From the NCBI GenBank assembly GCA_034096865.1, contig JAWQFJ010005692.1, positions 1 to 64,000 on the forward strand: DNA of 64,000 bases. Reading direction: 5' to 3'. Source of the stretch: Theodoxus fluviatilis (lineage: Eukaryota; Mollusca; Gastropoda; Cycloneritida; Neritidae). Positions 31,680 to 42,407 of the stretch are shown piece by piece. The notes below the pieces were generated by a model that searched no databases, was not told the origin of the DNA, and saw only the letters and a program-made list of their open reading frames with translations. Positions within the stretch are counted from its first letter, which is position 1. Each line of letters starts with the position of its first letter. The position numbers and the translations under genes were made by a program.

Positions 31680-32180
31680 ATGGGGACGGACAGGTTTCTT
31701 CATCGACGGCTGACGTGGCTGTTGGTTGTTGGTATCGTGGTATCGCTTTTGTCTATGATGACGAGTGCCCAACGGCAACGGAGAAAAGATTTCAGCAAAA
31801 CCAAAGCCGGCAAAGGCCGATGCGAAGCTCTAACCCATACAGGATGCAATTCCTTGTACAACTTCACGCACATGCCCAACATGCTGGGAGATTCGTATCA
31901 ACACCAGGCTGCTGAGCATCTCCAAAGCTTCTCGTTCGACCTCATCGAGACAAACAATTGCTCTCCACTCATAAAAAATTTTCTGTGCATTCTGCACTTC
32001 CCGATATATATGCCAGCAGCTCACCGAGTTCGCCATCATCATCGTCCAGCCCTGCCGGTCTCTGTATTAGGAGGTCAAGGCCAGGTGCGAAGCATCCATC
32101 ATAGAGTTTGGCCTGACCTGGCCAGACATTCTCGACTGCGCGAGGCTTCCTAAGGATACCAATGGAGAGCTATGTGCGTC
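31680..32180 (+). pseudogene. Frizzled-type cysteine-rich domain (CRD), broken
   Basis: ATG 31680 gives a hydrophobic signal-like segment (residues 11-30), then CRD features: C48, C56 with NSLYNFTHMPNMLG, C94, and FLCILHFP with C103. At 32010 a one-base shift moves to a frame with CQQLTEF, QPCRSL, KARCEAS, EFGLTWPDILDCARLP and ELCAS. All ten CRD cysteine positions can be placed; the seventh is Tyr and the next codon is TAG (32068). CRDs bind Wnt-type ligands outside the cell. No membrane domain follows: the sequence runs into a Myb/SANT-like ORF. A decayed gene or captured exon; which CRD protein is not decided. Confidence 0.75.
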
Positions 32181-32355
32181 AGGACAAGGAACACTTGTTC
32201 CTCAATAACACCACTCAAAGGCAGGCATGGCGCACAGTGGCCAGCTCACTCCAAGAGAGGGGCTACTGCTTCACTGCAGAGGACTGCTGTCAAAAATTTT
32301 GGAACTTGAAGCAGAGGTTCGTGTTTCTCATGCATACAATTGTAGCTGCTAGAGC
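32162..32355 (+). pseudogene. Myb/SANT-like (trihelix) domain fragment
   Basis: The frame from 32162 reads MESYVRQDKEHLF, AWRTVASSLQERGY and EDCCQKFWNLKQRF, the three-helix pattern of Myb/SANT-like DNA-binding domains (Trp and the KFWNLKQR helix). It overlaps the end of the CRD in another frame, so a fusion point lies near 32170-32180. It then enters the 22-bp minisatellite. Confidence 0.6.
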
Positions 32356-32485
32356 CCCACCCCAACCCAACCACCAGAAAGCCCCACCCCAACCACCAGA
32401 GAGCCCCACCCCAACCACCAGAAAGCCCACCCCAACCACCAGAGAGCCCCACCCCAACCACCAGTGAGTCCCACCCCAACTACCA
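32352..32485. repeat. 22-bp minisatellite (AGAAAGCCCCACCCCAACCACC), locus 1
   Basis: About six units. The same minisatellite is at 54664-54905 and a fragment at 51497-51545. Confidence 0.9.
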
Positions 32486-32806
32486 TGGACTTGACCTTGA
32501 TGTTTCTGCTGACCTTTTAGCTAAGTGTTTAGAGGCCGCAAATTATACGTGGAACAACTATTTCAACAATGCCACAGAGAACCCAGTCACCTCCCAGACG
32601 AAGCTGATCCAAGGGCATGAGACCCTTTATGAGAAATTCAAAACAGTCATGTTCGCAGTTCAAGCCTACCACACAGCAAAGGACTTCTTGGAAAAGAATG
32701 TCGGAGACATACAGCGGCGGTTCGATGTGACTCTGGTGACCGCATGTGTCAACATGCATGCACATGAACATGGATGCAAGGCACTAGATATCATCGAAAC
32801 CTTGTA
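32485..32806 (+). pseudogene. Hypothetical protein segment between Myb-like and Ulp1-like parts, copy 1
   Basis: Encodes DLDVSADLLAKCLEAANY... to ALDIIETL before TAG (32804-32806). It is duplicated almost exactly at 54905-55231, minisatellite included. No domain recognised; helical and rich in aromatic residues. Confidence 0.55.
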
Positions 32807-32869
32807 GACATCCCCTTCCCATCTGCCCTGCATGTTCACACATCCACCAAGCCTGAAGACCACAAGAAA

Positions 32870-32999
32870 AGCTGTTGCAGTTGGTGACACCACAGTAACG
32901 TCCGAAGACATGGCAACACTGAGAGACCAGAACTGGCTTAACGATAAGATTTGTAACTGTATTTATAACGTTGTTAGATCTCTAGCAGGAAGCTGTTGC
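32870..32999 (+). pseudogene. Ulp1-like protease N-terminal fragment
   Basis: Encodes TVTSEDMATLRDQNWLNDKI then CNCIYNVVRSL. The L...WLND..I pattern opens the catalytic domain of Ulp1/C48 cysteine peptidases. It stops at TGA (about 33000) long before the catalytic His. The complementary catalytic part of a Ulp1-like protein is at 59698. Confidence 0.5.
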
Positions 33000-33360
33000 T
33001 GATTTATTTTAGGGTGGGGTGGGAGTTGGCTGTGGTAATTTAGAGTTTACAATACACTCAGTATTTGTAAAAGTAAATATGCAGCTGAGCAAAGGGTTTA
33101 TCTATCCTTCACTCGTCACTGCATCAAAAAGGAAACCATGTTCTTATGGTGGAAAGCCCAAGAAAAACAAAGCTGCCAATGTAAGTGGTAAATTGTTTGC
33201 AAAATGTTGGTATATTTTTAATATTTTTTAAATCTTCATCAGCCACAATTACATGGATAGACACATGAGGCCATCCTCCTGCTTACCCAAGAACACCTCC
33301 AGAAGAAGGAGCTCTTTGCTTCGCCCACCTACAAAAAGGTTGAGGTGTGGGCTCTGGTGC
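33000..33360. other. Unassigned, possible coding remnant
   Basis: 33255-33355 can be read as LLLTQEHLQKKELFASPTYK...VEVWALVPG; it is cut near 33361 by what looks like a Harbinger left end. No family assigned. Confidence 0.35.
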
Positions 33361-33549
33361 CGGGTTCAATGAGAAACTACACAACCCGACTATAGTAGTG
33401 CGACTGTGTTGTCGACCGCTGCTCGAAGTCCGCCAACGGACCACTCGTTGCGTTCAATGAGCAAGTTACCGCGACTGTAGTCAGATATCGGTGTGGTCAT
33501 TCGACTGCGGTTGTGTTAGTCGCTATTTTTAGCAAATTACCACTTCAGC

Positions 33550-33960
33550 CCTCAACATCCGCCGGCGAAAACGTGCACGCAATAATGAGGATGAAGACAG
33601 TACGGAATCTAGTCAGTGTCATCCGTGGTCAAAAATAGAGATAAATCAACTTTTAGAGCTTGTAATTGAGAACAAGACACTGCTGGAGGGAAAGCACGGG
33701 CCTTTGGTGACTGAGGCAAGCAAGCGGAGGAAATGGCAGGAGATAGTGACAGTCATAAATGCGTGTGGGGTGGCACTACGTAACGTGGACAAGTGCAAAA
33801 AGAAGCTACGGGACCCAAAGAAGGGGGCAAGAGAGTACCTCAACAGCTTCCAAGTGCCAAAGACTGGAGGCGGGAAACCAAAGAACTAACTTTGGTATTA
33901 TGATTTGGTGGTGGACCACATCATCGGAAGAGATTCGCCCTACCTCCATGGTGATGCAGG
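33550..33960 (+). CDS. Harbinger Myb/SANT-like protein, 5' exon
   Basis: One frame reads RRRKRARNNEDED, then LLELVIENKTLLEGKHG, RRKWQEIVTVINACG and VDKCKKKLRDPKKG, a Myb/SANT-like DNA-binding domain that partners PIF/Harbinger transposase. A stop falls after GGGKPKN at 33889, while the next frame continues YYDLVVDHIIG to a GTACGA donor near 33960, so one frameshift is likely. No ATG is chosen. Confidence 0.6.
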
Positions 33961-34077
33961 TACGAAAATAACTTTTTAACCAGTTCATATTTGCTTTAAA
34001 GTTTTCTTGCAGGCTAGCCAATATTATATGGACCGATTCTGATTAACCATTCACAGAATGTCATTTGATAAGTAAAA

Positions 34078-34952
34078 ACAAGAAGGGCAAAGCCCATACG
34101 ACTCACATGCTTGACCTTGACCTTTATATGACCTTGACCTTCAGGTGACCTTCAAGGTCAAGGTCAAACAACTAAACCTACCAATGACATCATACACAAA
34201 GAAATGCTTTACACATTTTTCCTACCAAAATACATGTGACCTTGACCCAAGGTCAAGGTCATCCAAGGTCATGCAACACAAAGCTGTTAATTCAAGACAT
34301 AGGAAGCACAATGGTGCTTATTGGCACTTTCTACCATGAGATATAGTCACTTTTAGTGGTTCACTACCCCATTTTGGTCACATTTCATAAGGGTCAAAAT
34401 GACCTTGACCTTGATGATATGTGACCAAATGTGTCTCATGATGAAAGTATAACATGTGCCCCACATAATTATTAAGTTTGAAACAGTTATCTTCCATAGT
34501 TCAGGGTCAAGGTCACTTCAAAATATGTATACAATCCAACTTTGAAGAGCTCCTGTGACCTTGACCTTGAAGCAAGGTCAACCAAACTGGTATCAAAAGA
34601 TAGGGCTTGCTTTGACCTATATACCACTTGTAGCTAAGGTCGCCATTCTCAATAACGTGGGAGAAAATTGGGAAAATGTGAAAAATGACTTTTTGAGACC
34701 ATATTTATGGCTCCTGTGACCTTGACCTTGAAGCAAGGTCAAGTCACTATGTATGTTTTTTGAGGCCTTGTCATCATACACCATCATGCCACATTTGGTG
34801 TTGATAGACTTAATAGTCTCCGAGAAAAATCCAACGTTTAAGTTTTTTACGGACGCCCGGACGGACGGACGGACGCCCGGACGGACGCCCGGACGGACGG
34901 ACGGACGACACGGCTCAGTACATAGACTCACTTTTGCTTCGCATGTGAGTCA
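34078..34952. repeat. Nuclear-receptor half-site repeat, copy 2
   Basis: Same ends as copy 1 (15188). It lies in the intron of the Harbinger Myb-like gene. The (GGAC)n part is shorter and contains extra GCCC interruptions. Confidence 0.9.
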
Positions 34953-34989
34953 ACAAAGGCTGAAATTGATGCATTTATATTTTTTTTTA

Positions 34990-35300
34990 AATCTGAAGAT
35001 GCGCAGGGAATCAACAAGAGGGTGCAGAGACAAAGAGATCAGATAGCTCTGCAAAGGGAGCGTCTGCTCCTGAAAAGAGACCGGGTGCTCATAGATCTAC
35101 AAATTGAAAGGGAAAAGGCATTACACCAAACATACATTGAGAAAGAATGCACAGTTAGACATATTGAAGGCCAAACTTGAGCTTGAGAGGAATCTTGCTG
35201 GCAAAGCACAGCTAGAGGTGGAGATGTTAGAGGGGAAGTGCGTGCAGCCAGTGGTCATGACAATGGAGGAATACAGTGCCACTGTCGGCAAACCACTGTA
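34990..35300 (+). pseudogene. Harbinger Myb-like protein, 3' coiled-coil exon
   Basis: Encodes GINKRVQRQRDQIALQRERL then a Lys/Glu/Leu-rich helix through LELERNLAGKAQLEVEMLEG to a stop at 35301. A basic coiled coil at the C-terminus is usual for this partner protein. The frame changes near 35150, so the exon is damaged. Confidence 0.5.
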
Positions 35301-35351
35301 AACACGATGTATGATAACAAAGTCAACTGTACAATATCTTTGCTCAAGCTT

Positions 35352-35815
35352 TGTCAGCTCCCTGTAGTGTTCACAGTGCAGTCAAATGGGAAATTTAATG
35401 GCACTTACAGGGCAGCTTAAGATCATTGTTTTTGTCATGCGTGACAAGTTCTTCATTCAGCATGTTTTCATTGTTTTGTTTTGTATGCTCAAGTTTTTCT
35501 TCAGAGGTGTATGTACATGTGTATGTAGCTTTTTGGGGACTAAGCTAACCATTGCAAAAGCTCTACCCAACATAATACCTTGCCTTTCAGTTCATGTATG
35601 TATAATATAATATTCTAGTCATTTGGCAGATTTTGTTTCGGTTCACTTGAACCAATGTCAGCTCCCTGTAGTGTTCACAGTGCAGTCAAATGGGAAATGT
35701 AATGGCACTTACAGGGCAGCTTAAGATCATTGTTTTTGTCATGCATGACAAGTTCTTCATTCAGCTGGTTTTCATTGTTTTGTCTTGTATGCTCAAGTTT
35801 TTCTTCAGAGGTGTA
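35352..35815. repeat. ~160-bp direct repeat at 304-bp spacing
   Basis: TGTCAGCTCCCTGTAGTG starts at 35352 and 35656; each copy runs to CTTCAGAGGTGTATG with few changes. Confidence 0.85.
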
Positions 35816-36017
35816 TGAGAGCAACGATGGTTGGGCGACAATGGTTACACGAGTGAAGAACCGTCATGCGACGATAACTGGGTTTAATGAAGAGCGCCGA
35901 TCATCAGTCGACGATGCGTTGTCCGACAAATTGTAGAGCGACTGTACTCCACCCCTAACATCACGACTGCTCGTCATTTGACCCATTGTTGTCGTCCAAA
36001 ACCCGGCATTTCTCGCG

Positions 36018-36305
36018 GTGAAGTGCGAGTTTCATCATGGGGCCTCCTTGCAACTTGTTCACCGAATGCTAAGAAATTTTCGCAGAGAGCGAGTTTTTAG
36101 ACATAGACTTAATCCGTTAGATATGTACAATGATGATGAACTTTTCCGTCGATTTCGCCTACCAAGGAGAGAGCTTTTGGAGCTCATAGACAATGTTATG
36201 CCGAGTCTGAGAGCTGACTCAGGCAGCAGGCTTACATCGGGTTGAACGTACCTTACAAAATATGCCACGCGAGCATATTTGCTGCTGCTAAAACTAGTTC
36301 AAGGT
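36018..36305 (+). pseudogene. HARBI1-like transposase N-terminus
   Basis: Encodes FRHRLNPLDMYNDDELFRRF, then LPRRELLELIDNVMPSL, the start of PIF/Harbinger transposase. A TGA follows SRLTSG at 36243. The frame is cut at 36306 by the inserted LINE tail; beyond the insert no DDE region follows. Confidence 0.65.
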
Positions 36306-36510
36306 CTGCTCATCTGCCCCCATGATAAATACAGCATGTAATTTTATGTACAATTCTTCAGGTTTTCTATCCTTTTTATTTTTCTTCTTAATATTTGTTT
36401 ATTAATTATTATGATTAATATTTATTATTATTATTATTATAATTATTATTATCATTAGTTATTAATTGTTAATTGTTAATTATTAATTATTTATTGTTAA
36501 TTACTATGTA

Positions 36511-36560
<50 letters not shown>

Positions 36561-37213
36561 CAATTGTGAAAAGTTTTGGGCAGTCGTATGTGTATACTCC
36601 CCTTTCTGAATAAAGATATTAAAAGAGGGGGGGAAAAAAAGAAAACAGAAACATCTGAAAAAAAAATAAAAACAAAATAAATGGTACTCTTCCTTTAAAG
36701 ACGACATAAACTTAGAGGACTATCTTACTACAATCTTCATAGAGAAATTTCGTGATGCACCAATTTCATTCAGATTTTGAGTTAATGACTTAAAAACAAC
36801 AGGAGATACACAGACATGAGTGATACTCTATGTCCATTTTGCCAACTGACAGAAAATGAGGAACATTTCCTTTTGAATTGTCATGCAAATGACCATTTAT
36901 GGAAAAAGTATCTGAAACATGTAGTAGACAAACAGGGAGCCGTAAGACTTTGTACTTCAATTATGCAAGACTCGGATTCCATGAAATCGAGGTTACTTGC
37001 GACGTACATATTTTATGCAATGAAGTTTCGTAAATTGGATGGATGATAAGTCGTATTACTTATGAGCCGCCGATAACAGCGAGATTGTCCATGTCATATG
37101 AAACCCTTGATGATATGCTATATCATTGTTAAATATTTGTAATTGCAGTGGGCCGATGGCCTCAGTAATAAAGTTCAGTTCAGTTTAAAAAAAATAAAAA
37201 AAAAAAAAAAAAA
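36306..37213 (+). mobile_element. 5'-truncated LINE insertion with poly(A) and 13-bp target duplication
   Basis: ACTAGTTCAAGGT at 36293-36305 is repeated at 37217-37229 after a poly(A) tail. The copy at about 41281-41297 has one uninterrupted site, so the insertion is proved. Its 5' part is AT-rich with (ATT)n, (TA)n and poly(T), and holds an internal AATAAA and A-rich stretch near 36610-36690, so two retro-insertions may be nested. Confidence 0.85.
36816..37046 (+). pseudogene. LINE ORF2 C-terminus (CCHC-like)
   Basis: Encodes LCPFCQLTENEEHFLLNC then HANDHLWKKY, the C-x2-C..H..C motif found at the C-terminus of many non-LTR polymerases, and ends in TGA at 37044. The reverse transcriptase is missing by 5' truncation. 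Confidence 0.65.
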
Positions 37214-37892
37214 AAACTAGTTCAAGGTCGCAGTGGAAGTGTGTGGGTCCTTCTCAAATAACATATGCTTCTACCCCTCCCCAAAAGACTCTGACCAAAC
37301 CCCCTTCTCCCTGCTATTGTATTTTTGGCAGTGGTCGCAGACGCCAATCCTTTTTAGGAAAGCGGGACTGTCCGTCTAACCACATAGGAATCTCAGTAAT
37401 TTTGGAAGGAGACATAGAGACAGAGAACGGAGCAGAGAGAGTGGCAGACGGGTAGAGGCGAGCGTCCAGCTCGGATCAGAGGGAAAAGGTTTGAGACCTG
37501 TGCTGGGCTGCATATGAACCTACTATTTTATGTGGTAACTACGTCGTAGTTGTCTACTTCATTGTTAACAGATTTCAGTTGTTTCCCACTACCACAGCAA
37601 GGTCTGCATGAGAGCATACTTGGTCGCTACAACGAAGTAACTGACCCAGATAAAAATTTTATTTTTATCTGGGATATCCCATCTAATGCGCATGCATAGA
37701 ATCAAAGGGCAATAACCCAACCTTACTGCCACGAAGAAAAAATGGCGAGCGAACTTCCAGCCAAGCGTCCCCAAAAAGGCAATTTCAATGATTCAGAGAC
37801 GATGATCTTGATCGCGGAAGTAAAAATGCGATATAGCATCATAAAAGAAAATACAAGAGTAGCAGCTGTTTGCCTCAAAAAACGCGAGGCAT
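37214..37892. repeat. Segmental duplicate, copy 1 (partner 41278-41956)
   Basis: The same sequence at a constant offset of 4064 bp, with very few changes. It covers the left end and Myb-like ORF of a Harbinger element. Confidence 0.9.
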
Positions 37893-38363
37893 GGAAGGAG
37901 ATAACCGACAGCGTGAACGCGGTCGGCGGGTTCAATCGGTCAGTCGAGAGCACAATGCGTGAGCAGCCATGTTTGTTTTGCTTCGGCGCGTAGATTTATG
38001 CGTTGACCTCCATTCCGATTTGTAAAATGCAAGCGCTTCCACGACCTATTCATGCATTCAACATACAGCTTTGATAAATTAATGCTGTTCAAAGCTTACA
38101 TTGTCTTTGGATGGGTTGCTAGTATCCCGAAATCGAGCGTTTCCTGTGCGAACCGGCAACACGACGGCCATTGAAATTTGCAATGAGTTGTCTACTAAGC
38201 CGTGTAGTGCTGATACAGAGCACCACTACATTTTGGGTCGTTTAGAGGACAACTTAGGAGGTAACTTCGCGTAGTGAGCCTTCATGCAGACCTTACTTCG
38301 CAATTTAGTGGCAAACTTCCGATTTAGATGCCTACTACCGTGTAGTAGGTTCATATGCAGCCC
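37505..38363. mobile_element. 859-bp PIF/Harbinger-type element with Myb-like ORF
   Basis: Left end GGGCTGCATATGAACCTACT and right inverse AGTAGGTTCATATGCAGCCC. Flanks GCT and ACT are an imperfect 3-bp duplication. It carries only the accessory Myb-like ORF. Confidence 0.75.
37742..37993 (+). CDS. Harbinger Myb/SANT-like N-terminal ORF
   Basis: ATG 37742 encodes MASELPAKRPQKGNFNDSET, then MILIAEVKMRYSIIKEN, KKREAWKEITDSVNAVGGFN: a Myb/SANT-like domain, 83 codons. The end after VESTMR reads into unrelated sequence, so an intron or breakpoint is likely there. Confidence 0.6.
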   Translation: MASELPAKRPQKGNFNDSETMILIAEVKMRYSIIKENTRVAAVCLKKREAWKEITDSVNAVGGFNRSVESTMREQPCLFCFGA

Positions 38364-38526
38364 ACTACTGTACACTGCTGAATAAAGATTGTGAACAAAT
38401 CAGCCGAAGTTGTGTATTCTGCAAGCCAAGTGACCAGCCATCCCCCTTCAAGCTTGTGCGCCAAAAGACCACTACAGCCAAGGAGCCAAAGGTATTTATG
38501 AGAGAGAGAGAGAAGAATTGTCAGAC
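38364..38526. other. Spacer before HARBI1-like gene
   Basis: No feature recognised apart from a short GA run at 38501-38513. Confidence 0.5.
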
Positions 38527-39099
38527 TCAGAGACAAAGCAAGAGGCCCATTACAACACCTTTGCTGAAGATCTCGACTACGTTATCGACCGGAAAGGGAG
38601 TCTGCCTGCCAGCATGCAAATGCTGATAGCTCTTCGATTTTTTGCAACGGGGAGCTTCCAGGAAGTGGTTGCTGATACATTTGGTGTATCAAAAGGAACC
38701 GTGTGCACAGTCATCCACAAAGTGTCAGCAGTACTAGTGGCATCTATGGAGCGATATGTCAAGTTCGACAGACAAGAACCAACAGAGGAAACAAAGAGGA
38801 AGTTTTTCAATATGAAGCCTGGATTTGCTGGACTGATCGGGTGCATAGACTGCACACGTGAAAATAATTGCCCCATCCGAGTACGAAGGCATCCTCGTGA
38901 ACAGGAAAGGATACCACAGTATCAATGTTCAACTGATCTGTGATGCAGACATGAAGATCCTGAACGTTGTTGCTTCGGATCCAGGAAGCTTCCATGATGC
39001 GAAGATACTGCGAGAGAGTGCAGTATTTACTGCTTTTGAGGATCTGAAAGGACCACCACTCATTGGCCATCTGCTTGTGGACAGCGGATACATGCTCAG
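38527..39099 (+). pseudogene. PIF/Harbinger transposase (HARBI1-like), frameshifted
   Basis: One frame to about 38847 reads LPASMQMLIALRFFATGSFQ, then VADTFGVSKGTVCTVIHKV (helix-turn-helix) and GLIGCIDCT with the first catalytic Asp. The next frame continues IIAPSEYEGI, GYHSINVQLICDADMK and DPGSFHDAKILRES with the second Asp, ending GYMLR at a GTAACC donor. A 1-2 base indel near 38848 separates the two. The third acidic residue would be in a later exon, not found. Confidence 0.8.
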
Positions 39100-39297
39100 G
39101 TAACCATTCTTAGAATTGAATTGATCAGAAAACAAGAGCACTAGGCCTACATCTGTGCCACAATTAAACAGCCAGTTTTTGCAACAATTGGTTTTTTTAA
39201 TGATTAGAATATTGTCATGTTTTTGTCTGAGCTTCTTTTGACGTTTAGCACCTGCTAGTCCCAATGACGTGCCATATGAAACTTTCACTTGTAGACA

Positions 39298-39849
39298 GAA
39301 ATTGCATTATTGCGCCATGCATCAGTGGCAGCAGGAAGGTGAAGATGCTGCAGAAGAGCATCGTTTGTCTTGCTCTGCCAGAGGTAGGCATATTGAGTGA
39401 TGATATTCTATTGCTTTACTTATGTATTTATTGTTCCTAGATATTTTCTGAGTCAGTCTTGATACATCAGCCCACTCTCATTCTGTATACACAGAATCAT
39501 AAAGAAGTGTATTAAAATATCAAAAATGATAGATACTATTATTATCTAATGTCCTAATCATAGAACTTCAAAGTACGCTGTGTGAGTGTGTATGGTGAGT
39601 TTCCCCGAATAAAATTCTGTTCATATCTTATTGGCAAATACATATTGTATTCTGCAGATGCCAACTCCGCCAATTGCGATACCCAGGAAAGACTTTCGTG
39701 GTGACCTCGAAAGGGCGGGTCTCATCCAGGAGGTTTTTTTTACAAACCTCGAATCCCCTGCCAGTCTGTACAAGCTGATAGGGGACACCTTTCGAGATCT
39801 GTTTGAACTTGACATGGATGAGCCCCTCCAGTTCCAGTATATGTGGTAA
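39298..39849 (+). pseudogene. Two-exon hypothetical fragment, copy 1
   Basis: Exon 39298-39388 (ISGSRKVKMLQKSIVCLALP) ends at GTAGGC. The exon after TTCTGCAG (39658) encodes PIAIPRKDFRGDLERAGLIQ, SPASLYKLIGDTFRDLFELD and a TAA at 39847. Duplicated at 53299-54020. No family assigned. Confidence 0.5.
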
Positions 39850-40039
39850 GAATGTTTTTAGCAGTTTTTAATTTAGCATTTGTTATGTATGTATCACATT
39901 ATTTATTATTTATTTTTTGTTATGTCGGCAGTTAAAAATCCAAACCCTTAAGTAAAAGAAAGTGTTATCCCTCCAGCTTCCTAAGCTGGATGGTACTGCA
40001 GACTTTATTGCTCTGTCTGTGTGTGGGTCTGTCTCAACT
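39319..40039. repeat. Segmental duplicate, copy 1 (partner 53299-54020)
   Basis: About 720 bp with few differences. It ends with a repeat holding a CCAGCTTCCTAAGCTGG hairpin. Confidence 0.9.
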
Positions 40040-40191
40040 GAGCGCTATCGGTAAAACCTGAAGAAAAAAATTTTTAAGTAACAAAAATGTTATGGTTTTT
40101 TTGGCGTTTTAGGACAAAATAATCAAAATGGCCTTAAGAACTTTTGACCCAAAAAATCCCGCAATAGCGGTCCCCCGCAATAGAAAAAAAA

Positions 40192-41032
40192 ACAAGAAGG
40201 GCAAAGCCCATACGACTCACATGCTTGACCTTGACCTTTATATGACCTTGACCTTCAGGTGACCTTCAAGGTCAAGGTCAAACAACTAAACCTACCAATG
40301 ACATCATACACAAAGAAATGCTTTACACATTTTCCCTACCAAAATACATGTGACCTTGACCCAAGGTCAAGGTCATCCAAGGTCATGCAACACAAAGCTG
40401 TTCATTCAAGACATAGGAAGCACAATGGTGCTTATTGGCACTTTCTACCATGAAATATAGTCACTTTTAGTGGTTCACTACCCCATTTTGGTCACATTTC
40501 ATAAGGGTCAAAGTGACCTTGACCTTGATGATATGTGACCAAATGTGTCTCATGATGAAAGTATAACATGTGCCCCACATAATTATTAAGTTTGAAACAG
40601 TTATCTTCCATAGTTCAGGGTCAAGGTCACTTCAAAATATGTATACAATCCAACTTTGAAGAGCTCCTGTGACCTTGACCTTGAGGCAAGGTCAACCAAA
40701 CTGGTATCAAAAGATAGGGCTTGCTTTGACCTATATACCACTTGTAGCTAAGGTCGCCATTCTCAATAACGTGGGAGAAAATTGGGAAAATGTGAAAAAT
40801 GACTGTTTTTTAGACCACATTTATGGCTCCTGTGACCTTGACCTTGAAGCAAGGTCAAGTCACTATGTATGTTTTTTGAGGCCTTGTCATCATACACCAT
40901 CATGCCACATTTGGTGTTGATAGACTTAATAGTCTCCGAGAAAAATCCAACGTTTAAGTTTTTTACGGACGCCCGGACGGACGGACGACACGGCTCAGTA
41001 CATAGACTCACTTTTGCTTCGCATGTGAGTCA
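40192..41032. repeat. Nuclear-receptor half-site repeat, copy 3
   Basis: Same ends as copies 1 and 2, with the shortest (GGAC)n. Flanked by direct repeats of host sequence containing GGCGTTTTAGGA and CAAAATGGC (40076-40165 and 41060-41160). Confidence 0.9.
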
Positions 41033-41277
41033 AAAACGAAAAAATTTCTAAGTTTAAAAAAAAGTAACAAAATTTATGGTTTTTGGGGGCGTTTTAGGAG
41101 AAAAGAATCAAAATGGCTTTAAGAACTTTTGACCAAAAAAAAATCCCGCAAAAGCGATGCGGGAATTTATTCTCGAGTAAGTCAGTGGCACTCGACACGT
41201 TTTTTATTTGTGTTGTCTCACACGGTTTTTTTTCTTATCATATTGTATTGAATGGACATAAATATTTGCTGCTGCTA

Positions 41278-41956
41278 AAACTAGTTCAAGGTCGCAGTGG
41301 AAGTGTGTGGGTCCTTCTCAAAGAACATATGCTTCTACCCCTCCCCAAAAGACTCTGACCAAACCCCCTTCTCCCTGCTATTGTATTTTTGGCAGTGGTC
41401 GCAGACGCCAATCCTTTTTAGGAAAGCGGGACTGTCCGTCTAACCACATAGGAATCTCAGTAATTTTGGAAGGAGACATAGAGACAGAGAACGGAGCAGA
41501 GAGAGTGGCAGACGGGTAGAGGCGAGCGTCCAGCTCGGATCAGAGGGAAAAGGTTTGAGACCTGTGCTGGGCTGCATATGAACCTACTATTTTATGTGGT
41601 AACTACGTCGTAGTTGTCTACTTCATTGTTAACAGATTTCAGTTGTTTCCCACTACCACAGCAAGGTCTGCATGAGAGCATACTTGGTCGCTACAACGAA
41701 GTAACTGACCCAGATAAAAATTTTATTTTTATCTGGGATATCCCATCTAATGCGCATGCGTAGAATCAAAGGGCAATAACCCAACCTTACTGCCACGAAG
41801 AAAAAATGGCGAGCAAACTTCCAGCCAAGCGTCCCCAAAAAGGCAATTTCAATGATTCAGAGACGATGATCTTGATCGCGGAAGTAAAAATGCGATATAG
41901 CATCATAAAAGAAAATACAAGAGTAGCAGCTGTTTGCCTCAAGAAACGCGAGGCAT
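41278..41956. repeat. Segmental duplicate, copy 2
   Basis: Partner of 37214-37892; homology continues about 15 bp further left, into ATATTTGCTGCTGCTAAAAC, matching 36275-36305. It breaks off at 41956 inside the Myb-like ORF. Confidence 0.9.
41806..41955 (+). pseudogene. Truncated Harbinger Myb-like ORF
   Basis: Fifty codons of the 37742 ORF (E4 changed to K), cut after KKREA by unrelated sequence. Confidence 0.8.
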
Positions 41957-42407
41957 CTCCCACTGTCCAAACTGTCCCTTTCACGTCAACCCAAAACCCC
42001 TTACGACCGATCACCCCCGTCTCATGGCATCCCTCTGCGTCAAGTCGCAGAACAGGGAACGACGGACACAAGGTGCCCACGACCGTCGGACCTCCCTTGG
42101 TCAGGTGGGCTCCAGTTGATGAGTGCCGCTGGGAACCTTCGCTGTCGACGACAGCTATGAAGAGTGGTGGGGACCTTAGGCGACGCCGACAGCAATGAGG
42201 AGCATCGAGGACTGGGGATGGGGACGACAGCGATGCAGAACATCGACGACTTGGTTGGTGCAGGTCGTAGAGCCATGCAACTCAAACAACATCCCAGCGA
42301 AAACTACACAAAGACATTTACACACAACCAATACTCACATGAAAGAACCCTGTCCTTTCCCTGGTGATGATTTCTGTTGGTCTACACCAAACAAAGACAA
42401 AATAGTC
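41957..42407. other. Unassigned sequence left of LTR copy 1
   Basis: One frame starts HCPNCPFHVNPKPLTTDH, reminiscent of a zinc finger, but no supported gene. Confidence 0.3.

Larger units (their letters stand above)
33361..36305 (+). mobile_element. PIF/Harbinger-derived region (Myb-like plus HARBI1-like genes)
   Basis: Contains a Myb/SANT-like gene (33550-35300) and a HARBI1-like N-terminus (36018). A GGGTTCAATGAGAAACTACA start at about 33365 resembles a sequence at 35878; exact inverted ends could not be fixed, so the outer limits are approximate. Confidence 0.5.
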
